NCBI RefSeq assembly: GCF_000209165.1
Contig: NC_009047.1
Location: 868,001-932,000, forward strand
DNA length: 64,000 bases
From: Scheffersomyces stipitis CBS 6054
Taxonomy: Eukaryota > Ascomycota > Pichiomycetes > Serinales > Debaryomycetaceae
Direction of reading: 5' to 3'
The notes under the pieces were generated by a model. The model made no database searches and had not been told where the DNA came from. It worked only from the letters and a program-made list of their open reading frames with translations. The position numbers and the translations under genes were made by a program. Each line of letters begins with the position of its first letter. The first letter of the stretch is position 1. This document shows positions 30,914-40,617 of this stretch, piece by piece.

Positions 30914-31993
30914 TTAAGAATCATTCACATTTTGAGATTCGTAGTTGTCGTCGTTTTCCAAGACTTGACTTGGTAGTTGAAGGGAATCTTTTAGGACGTA
31001 ATATCGTAACTTCGTAGCAATCTTGGCCAACGTTCTCCATTCTAACTTTGCATTACACAGACAGCACCTATTTACAGTTGCAGGGATGAGGCTTTGGAAG
31101 CCATCACTATTAGTGAATCTGTGGCCAAGGCATGACAAATGAAAAACGTCTCTACATTGAGGATTATAGCACATGGTCACAAGAGGAAGACTTTCACTTT
31201 GTAAGTATCTCTGAAGATCTGACCTTTTGCTTATTGGCAGCAGAGTTTCGGGTACTTGTTCAATTGGCTCCAAACACAATGCACATCGAGGAGACCCAAG
31301 GATCACCGCCTCCTTTGCCATGCTCCATATCTCATTCTCGTTTGTATGCCTCGTTTTCCAAGAATCTACAGTAGAGTCAAGCTGGCTTTTCTGAGAACCT
31401 TGAGCTTCAAGTTGGCTTGTAGCGTTTTTGATTGTTTCATTTCCTTGGACATCTTTTTCCATCACTGAAAAGTATTCGTTGAAATTGGTATTCAATAAGT
31501 CTACATGGCTACAGGTTACAAACTTATTGTTCATAAACAGATTGTAAACAGCCTCTTCAAACACTAAGACCTTTAGGGGCAAATGGCGAAAGTAGCTAGA
31601 GCGTAGCAACAATGCTACGTTGGCAACCTTGTGATGTAGCGTTCTACCTGACAACTTGTTCTTTGATATTCTTTCTTCTTGTTTGATATGTCTTGTCTCA
31701 TGGCAATGTTGAAAAGAATGTTCGAATTGGAGAGCAGACACTTTGGACGGGAAATCGTACACAACGAGCAACATCCTCCAGGGTCTGAATCCTGCCCGCT
31801 TGGTGCGGTACGCCCCACCAGCTTTGAGATCTCCATTATGTTGTCTCAACCTACGCGGAGGATCTGGGGTTGATCCGATATAGAACGAGCTTGGCTTGGG
31901 TTCCAGCTGAAGAAGATAGACTCCATAAAAGCTGGGAACTACATGGAGAGCAGGAGTATCCGACTGTGTACCTGTAGAGGGTCTTCTTGGCAT
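30914..31993 (-). CDS. SLX1: Structure-specific endonuclease catalytic subunit Slx1
   Basis: 359 codons, a little longer than S. cerevisiae Slx1 (304). The GIY-YIG nuclease domain occupies residues 22-105: YGVYLLQ, then FYIGSTPDPPRRLRQHNG with catalytic Arg, and Glu91 in LQFEHSF binding the metal. A C-terminal RING/PHD-like zinc domain (about 238-330) begins CALCLEPIEQ and ends RCCLCNAKLEW. With Slx4, Slx1 cuts branched DNA such as stalled forks and Holliday junctions, notably in rDNA. A Ser/Gln/Asn-rich linker separates the two domains. The start is the first ATG, 20 residues before GIY. Confidence 0.93.
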   Translation of the reverse strand: MPRRPSTGTQSDTPALHVVPSFYGVYLLQLEPKPSSFYIGSTPDPPRRLRQHNGDLKAGGAYRTKRAGFRPWRMLLVVYDFPSKVSALQFEHSFQHCHETRHIKQEERISKNKLSGRTLHHKVANVALLLRSSYFRHLPLKVLVFEEAVYNLFMNNKFVTCSHVDLLNTNFNEYFSVMEKDVQGNETIKNATSQLEAQGSQKSQLDSTVDSWKTRHTNENEIWSMAKEAVILGSPRCALCLEPIEQVPETLLPISKRSDLQRYLQSESLPLVTMCYNPQCRDVFHLSCLGHRFTNSDGFQSLIPATVNRCCLCNAKLEWRTLAKIATKLRYYVLKDSLQLPSQVLENDDNYESQNVNDS

Positions 31994-34700
31994 ATACTAC
32001 GAATTGAATAAGACTTTTTTGGTCGTTATGTATATGAAAATGACTTTGAATATGTCGATTGAATTTGGTTATGAAGTGAAAAATACTGCTCTTGGCATTG
32101 AGATTGAAAAATGCTGAAACATTCAACAAATTCTTGTAACAGAGTAATCTAAGGTCTGTGCCGATGAGACATTCAAGATGTGGACGTCAGGACTAGTGTC
32201 TAACCGTGAAATGGAGACGTGAATATTAAATCAGAAGAACAGAATGTAATAACTAGAGACTGCATATATCCGTAGCGAAACTTTTCTTCACTAGCCATAT
32301 TTCCGCGCTCCCAGCCAAGATTGTTACATAATAATTATCCCCCTGGTTGAGCTGAAGAGCACATCTTTCTGCCATAATTAAGACTCGTTGCTGGCCTCGT
32401 GTAGGCATATTAAACTCGAGTGCCAGAGGGGCATTCTGACAAGTTTACTGCTGCATTTGGGCCTTTGTATCGAAGTCTAGAACCTGCCTAGCGATGGTTA
32501 ACGGCCGTCACCTGACCTGAAATTGGGCAGTCTCCTTACAGCTTCACAATGACAGAGAACAGCTCGATTGTTTGCAGCAACAATAGATTGCGGTCGCCAT
32601 GGATGTAGAGAACAGCTATGTGCATAACGGGCCCAATGCCGTTCAGGTACAGCGGCAAGTTTTTGCAATTGGTGGGTGCCAGGTTTTGCAATTGCTGATG
32701 TGTTGCAGCCAACGTAAGGAGAAGTGGAAGGAAGCAAGTTGGGGCGTGGAGATACGGCTGCCAGAGGTGATTGAAAACTTTCGATGTCTACAGATCACAA
32801 AGTCTCCAATTCCCATACCTGTGCTGGTACAGAGCTTAGGATGTCTACAAAACCGACAAGTTGACAACGAAATATCTGGAACTCTGTCAGATTTGTGGAA
32901 GTTGAGATGGCGTGAAATAGGGCATTTGTAGGATTCCTACTTTCTTGAGAACGGAAAAGTGTTCAATGTGCTGAAAAATTATCTGGCACAAAGCACCATT
33001 AGGCCCGACTTTATCATTACGAGCATTGAAGTGTAATAATCAGGCACAAAAGTAGTACCTCATTCCGCTTGGAGATACCTGAAGACGCTGGATAACGACA
33101 CACGCGGCTGTTTACACATTATTAGTATGTTTCTGGCAGTTGGAGGGAGCCAGCGAGTGCGAGTGAGACTTAGAGAGGGAGTCCGGTACCGTTGGGGTGC
33201 AATAAGACTTCTTTCAGTAGCACTAAGATGGTATTCCGCTACTCTGCATCGTATTAGAGATTCCGTTTAGCACCAAGACAATCAGATTGCAGACTTTACG
33301 AGAAAAATAAAACCAGATGAAACGATCAAAATCCTCGGTACATTGCATCGGGCGTGGATCGACGGTGGTAGCGACAGGGACACTACAGTTAGCCTAGTGG
33401 CTAAAGTCTCACCGCTAGGAACAGAACGAAATCAAGTTCACGGGCACGAGGTCACGGGTGCAATTCCGTCCTCTCCTTGTCTGTGCATCTTTATTGTCCA
33501 AAGCTAAAGTTGTATCAATGGCGATTGTCCAGAGCCAGTCTTATGTCATTGTTCAAGTAGTGTGTTGGTGGAATAAACCCATCAAAATATCTTGTTATAA
33601 TAACTGGCCCAGGGCCAAAATTAACACGGTACGCCTCCAGATGCGAGTTTCTCGGTATTTGCTCTCTCTAAGAGTTGTCTGTGCTCGGTATTTCCTCACT
33701 AAAGTCCCGCTAGTTGCAGCACCTTTACGAGCTCACAGCGAAGCCTTTTTTCGTCATCGTCACCACGACAAGTGAATAATAGTGGCTCTAGCGTTCAACC
33801 AATGCCACCTAGGAGTAGTCTAAGCAGATTAAGCTCCCAATACCTCAGCGGAAAACCATTCCCACCTGTAAATGCTAAGCCTGTGTCCTTTTCCATTCTT
33901 CGCTATGTCTTTATTTTCTTCCTCTGTCTATTATTATTGTGCCAGTCATATCTCTCGATATTTCACCTGCCCATATTCCGAAATTCTTATCGGTGTGCAC
34001 TCCAGAGGAAATCCTCGCTAAAGTTCACAGTCGCTCACCTGTTTCACGCCCGTCGCTCCCTGCATCTCCCTAAGCATTCCACAGTTCCGTAGTGCCTCTT
34101 TTCTACCACCACGACGTACCGAGTTTTGACGGCTTTGTGCTATTCTTGGACTTTTTATTCTAGTTCCATCTGTTATTTCATAATTTGTTTCTTAGCTCAT
34201 ACTTTTCTTCTGGTTCGTGTTGGATTCTCTAATTGTTCTACTCTCAGTTCTTGTTGGTTGATCGGATTCAGAATTATACGCCTCGACGCAACTCTCTATA
34301 GTTATAATTCAATTCAAGAAGACCCCATATCCAGACAGTACCCACTGAATATCCTGCTGTCTTGGAAAGGTCGTGATACTAGTTCTTATCATTGTCTATC
34401 TCGTTGTTGTCATTAGTATAGTATCGAGGAGTACGTAGGGATTCGACAGGATTTGGAATATGAACATCTGGAACTGAATACCTGAATATCCGAATCTGAA
34501 ATATTTCAATATCTGATAAAATCTGTGAAATTTATCTTACAACAAATACAAGACTACCATCAATTCCCATCCTTATCAATATCATATCACTGTCTCCATC
34601 GCTATCGCTATCACTACCACTATCATTATCATTATATTAGAATCCTTCGAATAATTGATAGATTTGACCCTTTTCTCGGCGCCCATTTGAAACATAAACT
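31994..34700. other. 2.7 kb intergenic region, SLX1 / SKN7
   Basis: The largest gap in the window, between divergent genes. Scattered small open frames (32498-32931, 33458-34092 and others) begin mostly at non-ATG codons and show no recognisable domain. The notable content is the tRNA-like element at 33373-33481 and a TATCRY-type simple repeat near 34590-34640, close to SKN7. A long SKN7 promoter or 5' leader is likely. Confidence 0.5.
33373..33481 (+). ncRNA. Candidate tRNA-like, Pol III-type structured RNA
   Basis: An 8-bp closing stem (GACAGGGA 33373-33380 with TCCTTGTC 33474-33481) encloses three hairpins: CCTAGTGG/CCGCTAGG (33393-33400, 33412-33419), GAAC/GTTC (33424-33427, 33436-33439), and GAGG-tc-ACGG/CCGTCCTC (33448-33473). 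The last stacks directly on the closing stem, as a T arm does on an acceptor stem. An A-box match TAGCCTAGTGG (33390-33400) and a B-box-like GGTGCAATTCC (33457-33467) are present. No normal anticodon loop and no T4 run follow, so it may be a decayed tRNA or an unknown RNA. Confidence 0.3.
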
Positions 34701-36380
34701 ATGTCGCATCCCATCAAGTCCGAGCCGAGTCTCTCAGCATCTGTATCCTCGACTGCGAGCTCCAATCAGTCAGGCTCCAACGACTTTGTCAAAAAGCTCT
34801 TTCTAATGCTTCAGGAAGATTCCTACAAGGATGTCGTGAGATGGACAGCTAATGGTGACAGTTTTGTAGTGCTCAACACCAACGAGTTCACCAAGGAGAT
34901 CTTGCCGCGTCACTTCAAGCACTCTAACTTTGCCAGCTTTGTTCGTCAGCTCAACAAGTACGACTTTCACAAAGTAAAAGTATCTAATGAAGAGAAAATG
35001 GTGTACCCATACGGTGAAGATGCGTGGGAATTCAAACACCCTGATTTCAAGATCAACGATAGGGGCTCACTTGAAAATATCAAAAGAAAGGGCCCTTCTT
35101 CTAAAAAAATCCTGAGTGCCAACACCATCACTAACGGCGGTGATTTCACGTCGTCGTCCTCAGTAGCATGTAACCATAACTTGTCTCAAATCACGACTGC
35201 TCAGTCCCATCTCAAGGACCAAGTAGAACAGCTCAGAGCGGAAAACAAACAATTGCATCAGGATGTCAACGTTCTCCAGACGAAGTATAAGACGCTTATC
35301 GAGAACATTGTAGCCATAAATACTTTTGATGAGCGCTACCATCGCTCCATGGGCATTTTGATTAACTGTTTGCTCCAAGCGGGAATCAAACTCCCTCCAT
35401 TAGATTTTCCCAATCCCGCACTCATGAGTCTCCAGCAGCCGTCAAGACATCCTCAACAGCAACAACCCCAATCCTCGTCTCAAATTCAATCTCAACAACC
35501 ACAATTACCACCATCATTAGCACCTTCCCTCATACCGCCAACTCAAGGTCCTGTAGTCAACCCACCGTTGGTAACCAACGTACCTCCACAGCTGGGACAT
35601 ATTGCACAGCTTTCACCCACAATAGCTAGTCCCAACGGCGTGAGAATACCGTTACAGCCAGGCTCTGCAGCTTCTCAAAGTGTAGCACCAGGCGTAGCAG
35701 TAGTACCACCGCCAGGTCCCAATGAGCCGGGAGGGCCCGGAGGTGCAGCTTTTATGACGGGACAAGGACCTCCTCCTGTAGTTGCTAGACAGGCTTCGCC
35801 GAGCGATACATTAACTCCCAAACAGCAAGGAAACTCGTCTTCTGGCTCACCCAGGACAACTGGTCTTGTAGCACAGACCACCACGACAAACATACCCAAC
35901 CCCAAGTTCCATGTACTCTTAGTGGAGGACGACAATGTGTGTATCCAGTTGTGTCGTAAGTTTCTTGTCAAGTATGGCTGTCAAGTTACCGTAGTTACCG
36001 ATGGACTCAATGCAATCTCCACTGTAGAACACACCAAGTACGACTTGGTTTTGATGGATATCGTAATGCCCAACTTAGACGGAGCCACGGCGACCAGTGT
36101 AATCAGATCGTTCGATACAAAGACCCCCATCATCGCCATGACAGGAAACATCGAAGATAACGACTTGGTGACATACTTGCAAAACGGGATGTCGGACATT
36201 TTGGCCAAACCATTCACCAAAGATGATCTCTACTCCATCTTATCCAAGCACTTGTTGACAGACGAGTCGAAGACTGCTGCTGCTGTTGGAGTAACTTCCA
36301 GAAACATCAGCATCAGCGGACCTACCTTGCCAGCAGAATCCGACGAAGACCCACTTCTCAAGAAACAGCGACTTCAATAA
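34701..36380 (+). CDS. SKN7: Skn7 stress-response transcription factor (HSF-type DNA-binding plus receiver)
   Basis: 559 codons. An HSF-type DNA-binding domain spans about residues 28-115 (FVKKLFLMLQED, HFKHSNFASFVRQLNKYDFH). A coiled coil (about 170-205) follows, then a long Gln/Pro-rich linker (235-390), and a two-component receiver (about 403-515). The receiver has the acidic pair Asp410/Asp411, phospho-acceptor Asp453 in LVLMDIVMPNLDG, and Lys in LAKPFT. Skn7 takes phosphate from Sln1-Ypd1 and, with Yap1-type factors, drives oxidative-stress and cell-wall genes. The start is the first ATG, matching the family. Confidence 0.96.
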   Translation: MSHPIKSEPSLSASVSSTASSNQSGSNDFVKKLFLMLQEDSYKDVVRWTANGDSFVVLNTNEFTKEILPRHFKHSNFASFVRQLNKYDFHKVKVSNEEKMVYPYGEDAWEFKHPDFKINDRGSLENIKRKGPSSKKILSANTITNGGDFTSSSSVACNHNLSQITTAQSHLKDQVEQLRAENKQLHQDVNVLQTKYKTLIENIVAINTFDERYHRSMGILINCLLQAGIKLPPLDFPNPALMSLQQPSRHPQQQQPQSSSQIQSQQPQLPPSLAPSLIPPTQGPVVNPPLVTNVPPQLGHIAQLSPTIASPNGVRIPLQPGSAASQSVAPGVAVVPPPGPNEPGGPGGAAFMTGQGPPPVVARQASPSDTLTPKQQGNSSSGSPRTTGLVAQTTTTNIPNPKFHVLLVEDDNVCIQLCRKFLVKYGCQVTVVTDGLNAISTVEHTKYDLVLMDIVMPNLDGATATSVIRSFDTKTPIIAMTGNIEDNDLVTYLQNGMSDILAKPFTKDDLYSILSKHLLTDESKTAAAVGVTSRNISISGPTLPAESDEDPLLKKQRLQ

Positions 36381-36608
36381 TATCAATGAAAATAATAAAC
36401 ATGAACAATGATAAAAGGTGAATGTAATATAGATTTGGCTGCTGTACTATTATCATAATAATTATATACTATATCTTGCAAAAACGTGCTGGTAAAATAA
36501 CAGTGCTTTAATTATATAGCTGTAATATACACTGTACTTCTATTTTATTGTACGCTATTGGTATATACAACGTTGTGAGGAATATTCTATAGTCATACTA
36601 CCTTGAAA
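36381..36608. other. Convergent SKN7 / BER1 tail region
   Basis: 228 A/T-rich bases with TATA-rich 3'-end signals for both genes. Nothing else is seen. Confidence 0.5.
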
Positions 36609-37400
36609 CTATTCAAGAACATGATAGGCTAGGTCAGAGAACGAGTTTCCCCAGTCATCATTCTTTCTGAAGCTTTCCACAAATCGAGATACTGTGGCCG
36701 TCATAAAGTACCATTCCTGACCGTCGTAGTTCAAAGTTGGTTCCTGAAAAGCCTTCTTACCTCTTTTCTTTCGTTTGGTCACAGGGACAAAATCCTCATT
36801 GTCATCTACTACATGCGACTTATCTCGACTCTTTTGAGTTAAATGTACAAGATATGAGATCGTGGGATAAGTATCGTATAACTTCTGTTTGGTGTATCTA
36901 TCAGTATGGGATACGATGTCATTACCCAAGATATATGCCGGCTTTTCGTTGTTTAGAATGACATTTGTAAGCTCCAAAGGAGCATGCGGTATAAAGTAGA
37001 GAGTCTCCTTTGGCTCCAGCTCAGTTGACTCCTCCACCACATATTTCATTGACTCCAATAGATAGACGTCCTTAGATGTGAAAACTGGGTCATACATGGA
37101 GACTCTGTCGATGTCAAAGAACTTGGCTATTTCCACCACATACGCTAGTTGGTATAATGCATTTCTACTATTTGACGGTGACCCCAAGGCTAAACATCGT
37201 ATTGTTGTGAAATTGTGATCACCGTGAACTTTCTTCCCTTGGATTATATCGACCGTTTCCGACCAAAAACTGGAATTCTTTATATTTTCTTGAAACTTTT
37301 GGAGTTTGATTGAGGTTTGCTGGAATTCCTTACTGCAGCCGTAATCCTCGGAGAGAGTCTCTCTATGCACTGCCCTATCCGGCCGTATGTATTCAGACAT
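36609..37400 (-). CDS. BER1: SRR1-domain protein Ber1
   Basis: 263 codons from the ATG at 37400 (MSEYIRPDRA); the frame is open further but lacks an earlier ATG. The SRR1-like core runs from about residue 65 to 170: TTIRCLALGSPSNSRNALYQ, then LAYVVEIAKFFDI and SMYDPVFTSKDVYLLE, then TLYFIPHAPLELTN. Size agrees with S. cerevisiae Ber1 (274). The family includes plant SRR1 (circadian and light signalling); yeast Ber1 is linked genetically to microtubule stability and nitrogen-end-rule traits, but its activity is not established. A basic KRKKRGKK stretch near 210 may be a nuclear signal. It diverges from PRS1. Confidence 0.85.
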   Translation of the reverse strand: MSEYIRPDRAVHRETLSEDYGCSKEFQQTSIKLQKFQENIKNSSFWSETVDIIQGKKVHGDHNFTTIRCLALGSPSNSRNALYQLAYVVEIAKFFDIDRVSMYDPVFTSKDVYLLESMKYVVEESTELEPKETLYFIPHAPLELTNVILNNEKPAYILGNDIVSHTDRYTKQKLYDTYPTISYLVHLTQKSRDKSHVVDDNEDFVPVTKRKKRGKKAFQEPTLNYDGQEWYFMTATVSRFVESFRKNDDWGNSFSDLAYHVLE

Positions 37401-38396
37401 AATATTGCTCTGAGTAGTCTGCAATTAGGAATACCAAGATAGTTAAGAGAATAGATAAACCTGCTGAAAAACTATCCTGCGTATTAATTTATTCGTATAT
37501 GAGATGGATCTGATTCGGGTGTAACCCTTATAGTAGTTGCTAAGTCTACAATTCGTAAGTGAAAGAAGAATCAGAGGAGTTGTATGAACTTGGATGATTC
37601 GTATAGTCAGATAGACAGAATTCAACCCCCATTTCAAGCGCAGCGGACAAGTTGTACATCACTCGTCATACCAAGCTGTAAATCCAGATCTGCAATTACG
37701 AAGTTCTTCAGAAAAAGTGAACAAGGTTCAAAACATTACCACCTCTTACCGTCCCATCATCATCAACTATTCCTTATAATAAACTCTGTCTTTGAAAGTC
37801 TTCTCCAGATCATTTTCCAGGGTTTTCTCTACGCACCTCAACGTTAATCCCCAGAGTCAAAAGCTTGCCAGAGTCGGGTCGAGAAATGAGCACTCAAACA
37901 AAATTAACGTCGACGTTTCCACACCAAAAATGTTTCGGCAATGCTGAAACAAGAACGGATCATCCTCACAACTGAACTAAACTTACTAATCTCTTTTCCA
38001 CTCTACTAATGCTATTAGGTATAGTCAGAGCCTCTTTATCTCTAGTTTCCCCAGAATATATTAACGTTGACTCACCTGTATATAATCAAACATCTCATCA
38101 CAATGTCACGTGCACAAAAAAATCTGGCGACAAACCAGTCTCATTTTTCAAGACTAGATAATTTTCGATAGGGTCGAATCCTTCGGTTGTTTCTTGGTTT
38201 GTCGTGGTCAAGTCCAGGTGAAACTTTCCAATTCTGAACGCAACCTCTGGTGTTTTTGCTCTCATCACAGTTGCGCTGTTCTCATCGTGAGTTGTGTTAT
38301 TTGGAAAGAAAAAGTTCCCGATTTCACTTTGTCACTTCCAATTCTACTATTGTATCCACGTTGTTTTCCACTTCTCCTATTCTGAACTCCACATCC
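37401..38396. promoter_or_regulatory. Divergent promoter region, BER1 / PRS1
   Basis: 996 bases. A Gcn4-type site TGACTCA (38068-38074) and CACGTG (38107-38112) lie about 325 and 290 bases upstream of PRS1. The PRS1 frame stays open about 49 codons upstream of its ATG without another ATG. No other gene is seen. Confidence 0.6.
38068..38074. promoter_or_regulatory. Gcn4/Bas1-type TGACTCA site upstream of PRS1
   Basis: An exact consensus TGACTCA. PRPP feeds histidine, tryptophan and purine synthesis, so general amino-acid control of PRS1 is plausible; binding is inferred. Confidence 0.55.
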
Positions 38397-39650
38397 ATGC
38401 GTAAGTGCAAAATTTTTGTCGGTTCGTCACACCCAGAGTTGGGCCGTCTTGTTTGCGAGAGATTGGGTGTTGAGCCTGCTCCTTGTACTTTGAAGAAGTT
38501 TTCCAACGGAGAGACTTCCGTCCAGATTGGTGTTTCCATCAGAGATGAGGATGTCTATATCATCCAATCAGGTTCTCCTGAAATTAACGACCATATCATG
38601 GAGTTGTTGATTTTGATCTCGGCATGTCGTGGCGGCTCAGCCAATAAGATAACGGCAGTTATTCCCCAATTTCCTTACTCTAAACAGTCCAAGATGAAGA
38701 AGCACAGAGGAGCCATCACAGCCAGAATGTTGGCCAACTTATTAGTCATGGCTGGTGCCGACCATGTAGTTTCTATGGACTTACACGCTTCACAGATGCA
38801 AGGTTTTTTCACCAAACCTGTGGATAACTTGTTTGGTGCTCCAACTTTAGCGAGATGGATCCGTCACAACATTCCAGACTGGGAAAGTGCAGTAGTAGTA
38901 TCCAAGAATCCTGGCGGTACCAAACGAGTAACAGCTTTGGCCGACTCCTTGAAGATTAACTTCGCCATGATCCACACAGACAGACGTAGAACGCAAGATG
39001 GATATGCCAGAAGAAAGGCATTGAAGAACTCGTTCCGTAAAAACGACGACGACGACGACGAAGAAGAAGACAACATCGTCTCTGAAATTCAGACTGCTAG
39101 AATTGTCCAGGGGCATGTTGTAAATGATGACTATCCTGTCTCCAACGGTACATCGAACGGCATCAAGGATAACTCAGACCTGTTGGACAAGACTTCTATT
39201 TTGGACAGCGATGTTTTGGGAGGCTCATACGATGCTGCCAACTCCGACGACGAAGATGAGCCTACCTCTATCAACCAAGAAAAGTTGATTACGCTAGTGG
39301 GAGACGTGAAGGACAAGGTAGCGATAATATTGGACGATATGATCGACAAGCCTTCGTCGTTCATTGCTGCTGCTGAACATTTGAGATTGAACTGTGGAGC
39401 CAAAGCTGTCTATGTAGTTGGAACCCATGGTGTATTCAGCGATTTGTGCTTGGAAGAGCTCACCAATAGCAAATGTATTGACAAGATTGTTGTTACTAAC
39501 ACGTACCCTATCGGCAGAGAAAGAATGGAGAAGTACAAGAGCAAATTGACTGTGATTGATGTGTCGCCCATTTTCGCCGAGTGTATCAGAAGAGATCACT
39601 TTGGTGAGTCAATTTCGGTTCTTTTTGACTCGTTGGCTGCCATCGAGTAG
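38397..39650 (+). CDS. PRS1: Phosphoribosyl-pyrophosphate synthetase subunit Prs1
   Basis: 417 codons from ATG 38397 (MRKCKIFVGSSHPELG), which matches the Prs1 N-terminus. The core PRS motifs are KKFSNGETSVQIGVS, IIQSGSP, PQFPYSKQSKMKKHRGAI and DLHASQMQGFF. An acidic, non-homologous insertion (about 198-300, including a six-codon GAC run at 39044-39061) splits the C-terminal half, as in fungal Prs1. The PRPP loop reads ILDDMIDKPSSF rather than the usual VDDMVDTGGT, so this subunit may be regulatory or need a partner. Prs1 forms hetero-oligomers with other Prs proteins and is tied to cell-wall integrity in S. cerevisiae. CACGTG and a Gcn4 site lie upstream. Confidence 0.93.
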   Translation: MRKCKIFVGSSHPELGRLVCERLGVEPAPCTLKKFSNGETSVQIGVSIRDEDVYIIQSGSPEINDHIMELLILISACRGGSANKITAVIPQFPYSKQSKMKKHRGAITARMLANLLVMAGADHVVSMDLHASQMQGFFTKPVDNLFGAPTLARWIRHNIPDWESAVVVSKNPGGTKRVTALADSLKINFAMIHTDRRRTQDGYARRKALKNSFRKNDDDDDEEEDNIVSEIQTARIVQGHVVNDDYPVSNGTSNGIKDNSDLLDKTSILDSDVLGGSYDAANSDDEDEPTSINQEKLITLVGDVKDKVAIILDDMIDKPSSFIAAAEHLRLNCGAKAVYVVGTHGVFSDLCLEELTNSKCIDKIVVTNTYPIGRERMEKYKSKLTVIDVSPIFAECIRRDHFGESISVLFDSLAAIE

Positions 39651-40061
39651 AACCTTTTGAGATGATGAGATGAGAACCTCGGTTGAATCGAGATGCCGAA
39701 CTACTGTGCTTGCAGGTACTTTATTACTACAGGTGCTTTATTACTGCATGATATTGTGCTATCTAGTTTACAGGAGATTATTTATCGTGAATTTGAAGTC
39801 ACATAGTTAACGTCATAAAGACTTGAACCTCACTGCAAGCTGGTCTTGTCTGAGCTGTTCTAGTTGACGGTGTAGAACCCAACGATGCAGTCACGGGGCT
39901 GCAGGACATGGTCTCCCTCGCACTTGTGCAAGGAACATAGAGATCACTTGGACTAACGGAGCGTTGGAATATTAGTAGATCTTCTCGTCGTTTTTTGTGC
40001 CTCTTCGTCTTCAGTAGAGGTGGCCGTCGAAGAGTAGAAACATGTGTAATATGATAAAAAC

Positions 40062-40116
40062 GTACAAACGTACAAACGTACAAACGTACAAACGTACAAA
40101 CGTACAAACGTACAAA
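40062..40116 (+). repeat. GTACAAAC tandem octanucleotide repeat
   Basis: Almost seven perfect copies of the 8-base unit GTACAAAC, ending in a partial copy. A multiple of 8 keeps no reading frame, so it is non-coding. Likely length-variable between strains. Confidence 0.95.
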
Positions 40117-40265
40117 GTAGACAATCTTTCGGTTTTCTACATGAGCTGCCTACTTCTTTCTCTTGCGCATAAACTATCTATACTTCATTATCTATACCCC
40201 GTGCGTCTCTATGGTTGCTCTATAGCTGAGTCAACCGTAGTGCTGGTTCTTCTTCATTCTGAAGA

Positions 40266-40275
40266 ATCACGTGAC
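40266..40275. promoter_or_regulatory. ATCACGTGAC E-box upstream of VIP1
   Basis: An E-box core in a RTCACGTGAY-like context, 343 bases before the VIP1 ATG. A Cbf1-type site by sequence; occupancy unknown. Confidence 0.45.
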
Positions 40276-40617
40276 TTGAGATTTTTCAATTTCAGTTTTT
40301 GAACGTATATGAGCTCTTTTATTAAGCTATCATTAGACAGTCCTCTTTGAGCTTTGGCAGTGTTCAATTCTGCGTAGTCAATTGCCATAACGCTACTGTC
40401 TACTGATTCTGCTCTCCGTGTCAAAAAATCCTCTCATTTCTCTGCCTTTATCTAGCTATCTTTTAGCCTTCCTTATCTCGACCTGCATCTCCCTATCAAA
40501 ATCAAATTGAGTCCATCACATGCTCCTTTATCACGTTGCACTATTCAGTGGGCATATCGAGATGATGATATTTCAGAACTCTTTAACCACGTTTTCATTC
40601 CTATCTCTCTACGTACA

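Larger units (their letters stand above)
39651..40617. promoter_or_regulatory. PRS1-VIP1 intergenic region
   Basis: 967 bases holding an octanucleotide tandem repeat (40062-40116), an ATCACGTGAC E-box (40266-40275) and pyrimidine-rich sequence before VIP1. Open frames here are short, non-ATG or repeat-derived. Confidence 0.55.

Noticed and set aside
37401..37424. Eight-codon upstream extension of BER1
   Set aside because: Starts at TTG; the first ATG at 37400 is the better start.
38250..38396. 49-codon upstream extension of PRS1
   Set aside because: No ATG; the conserved Prs1 N-terminus begins exactly at ATG 38397.
40042..40302. Plus-strand frame with a repeating TYKRTNVQ peptide
   Set aside because: The repeat is a by-product of the 8-base tandem array, which reads out an 8-residue repeat in any frame.
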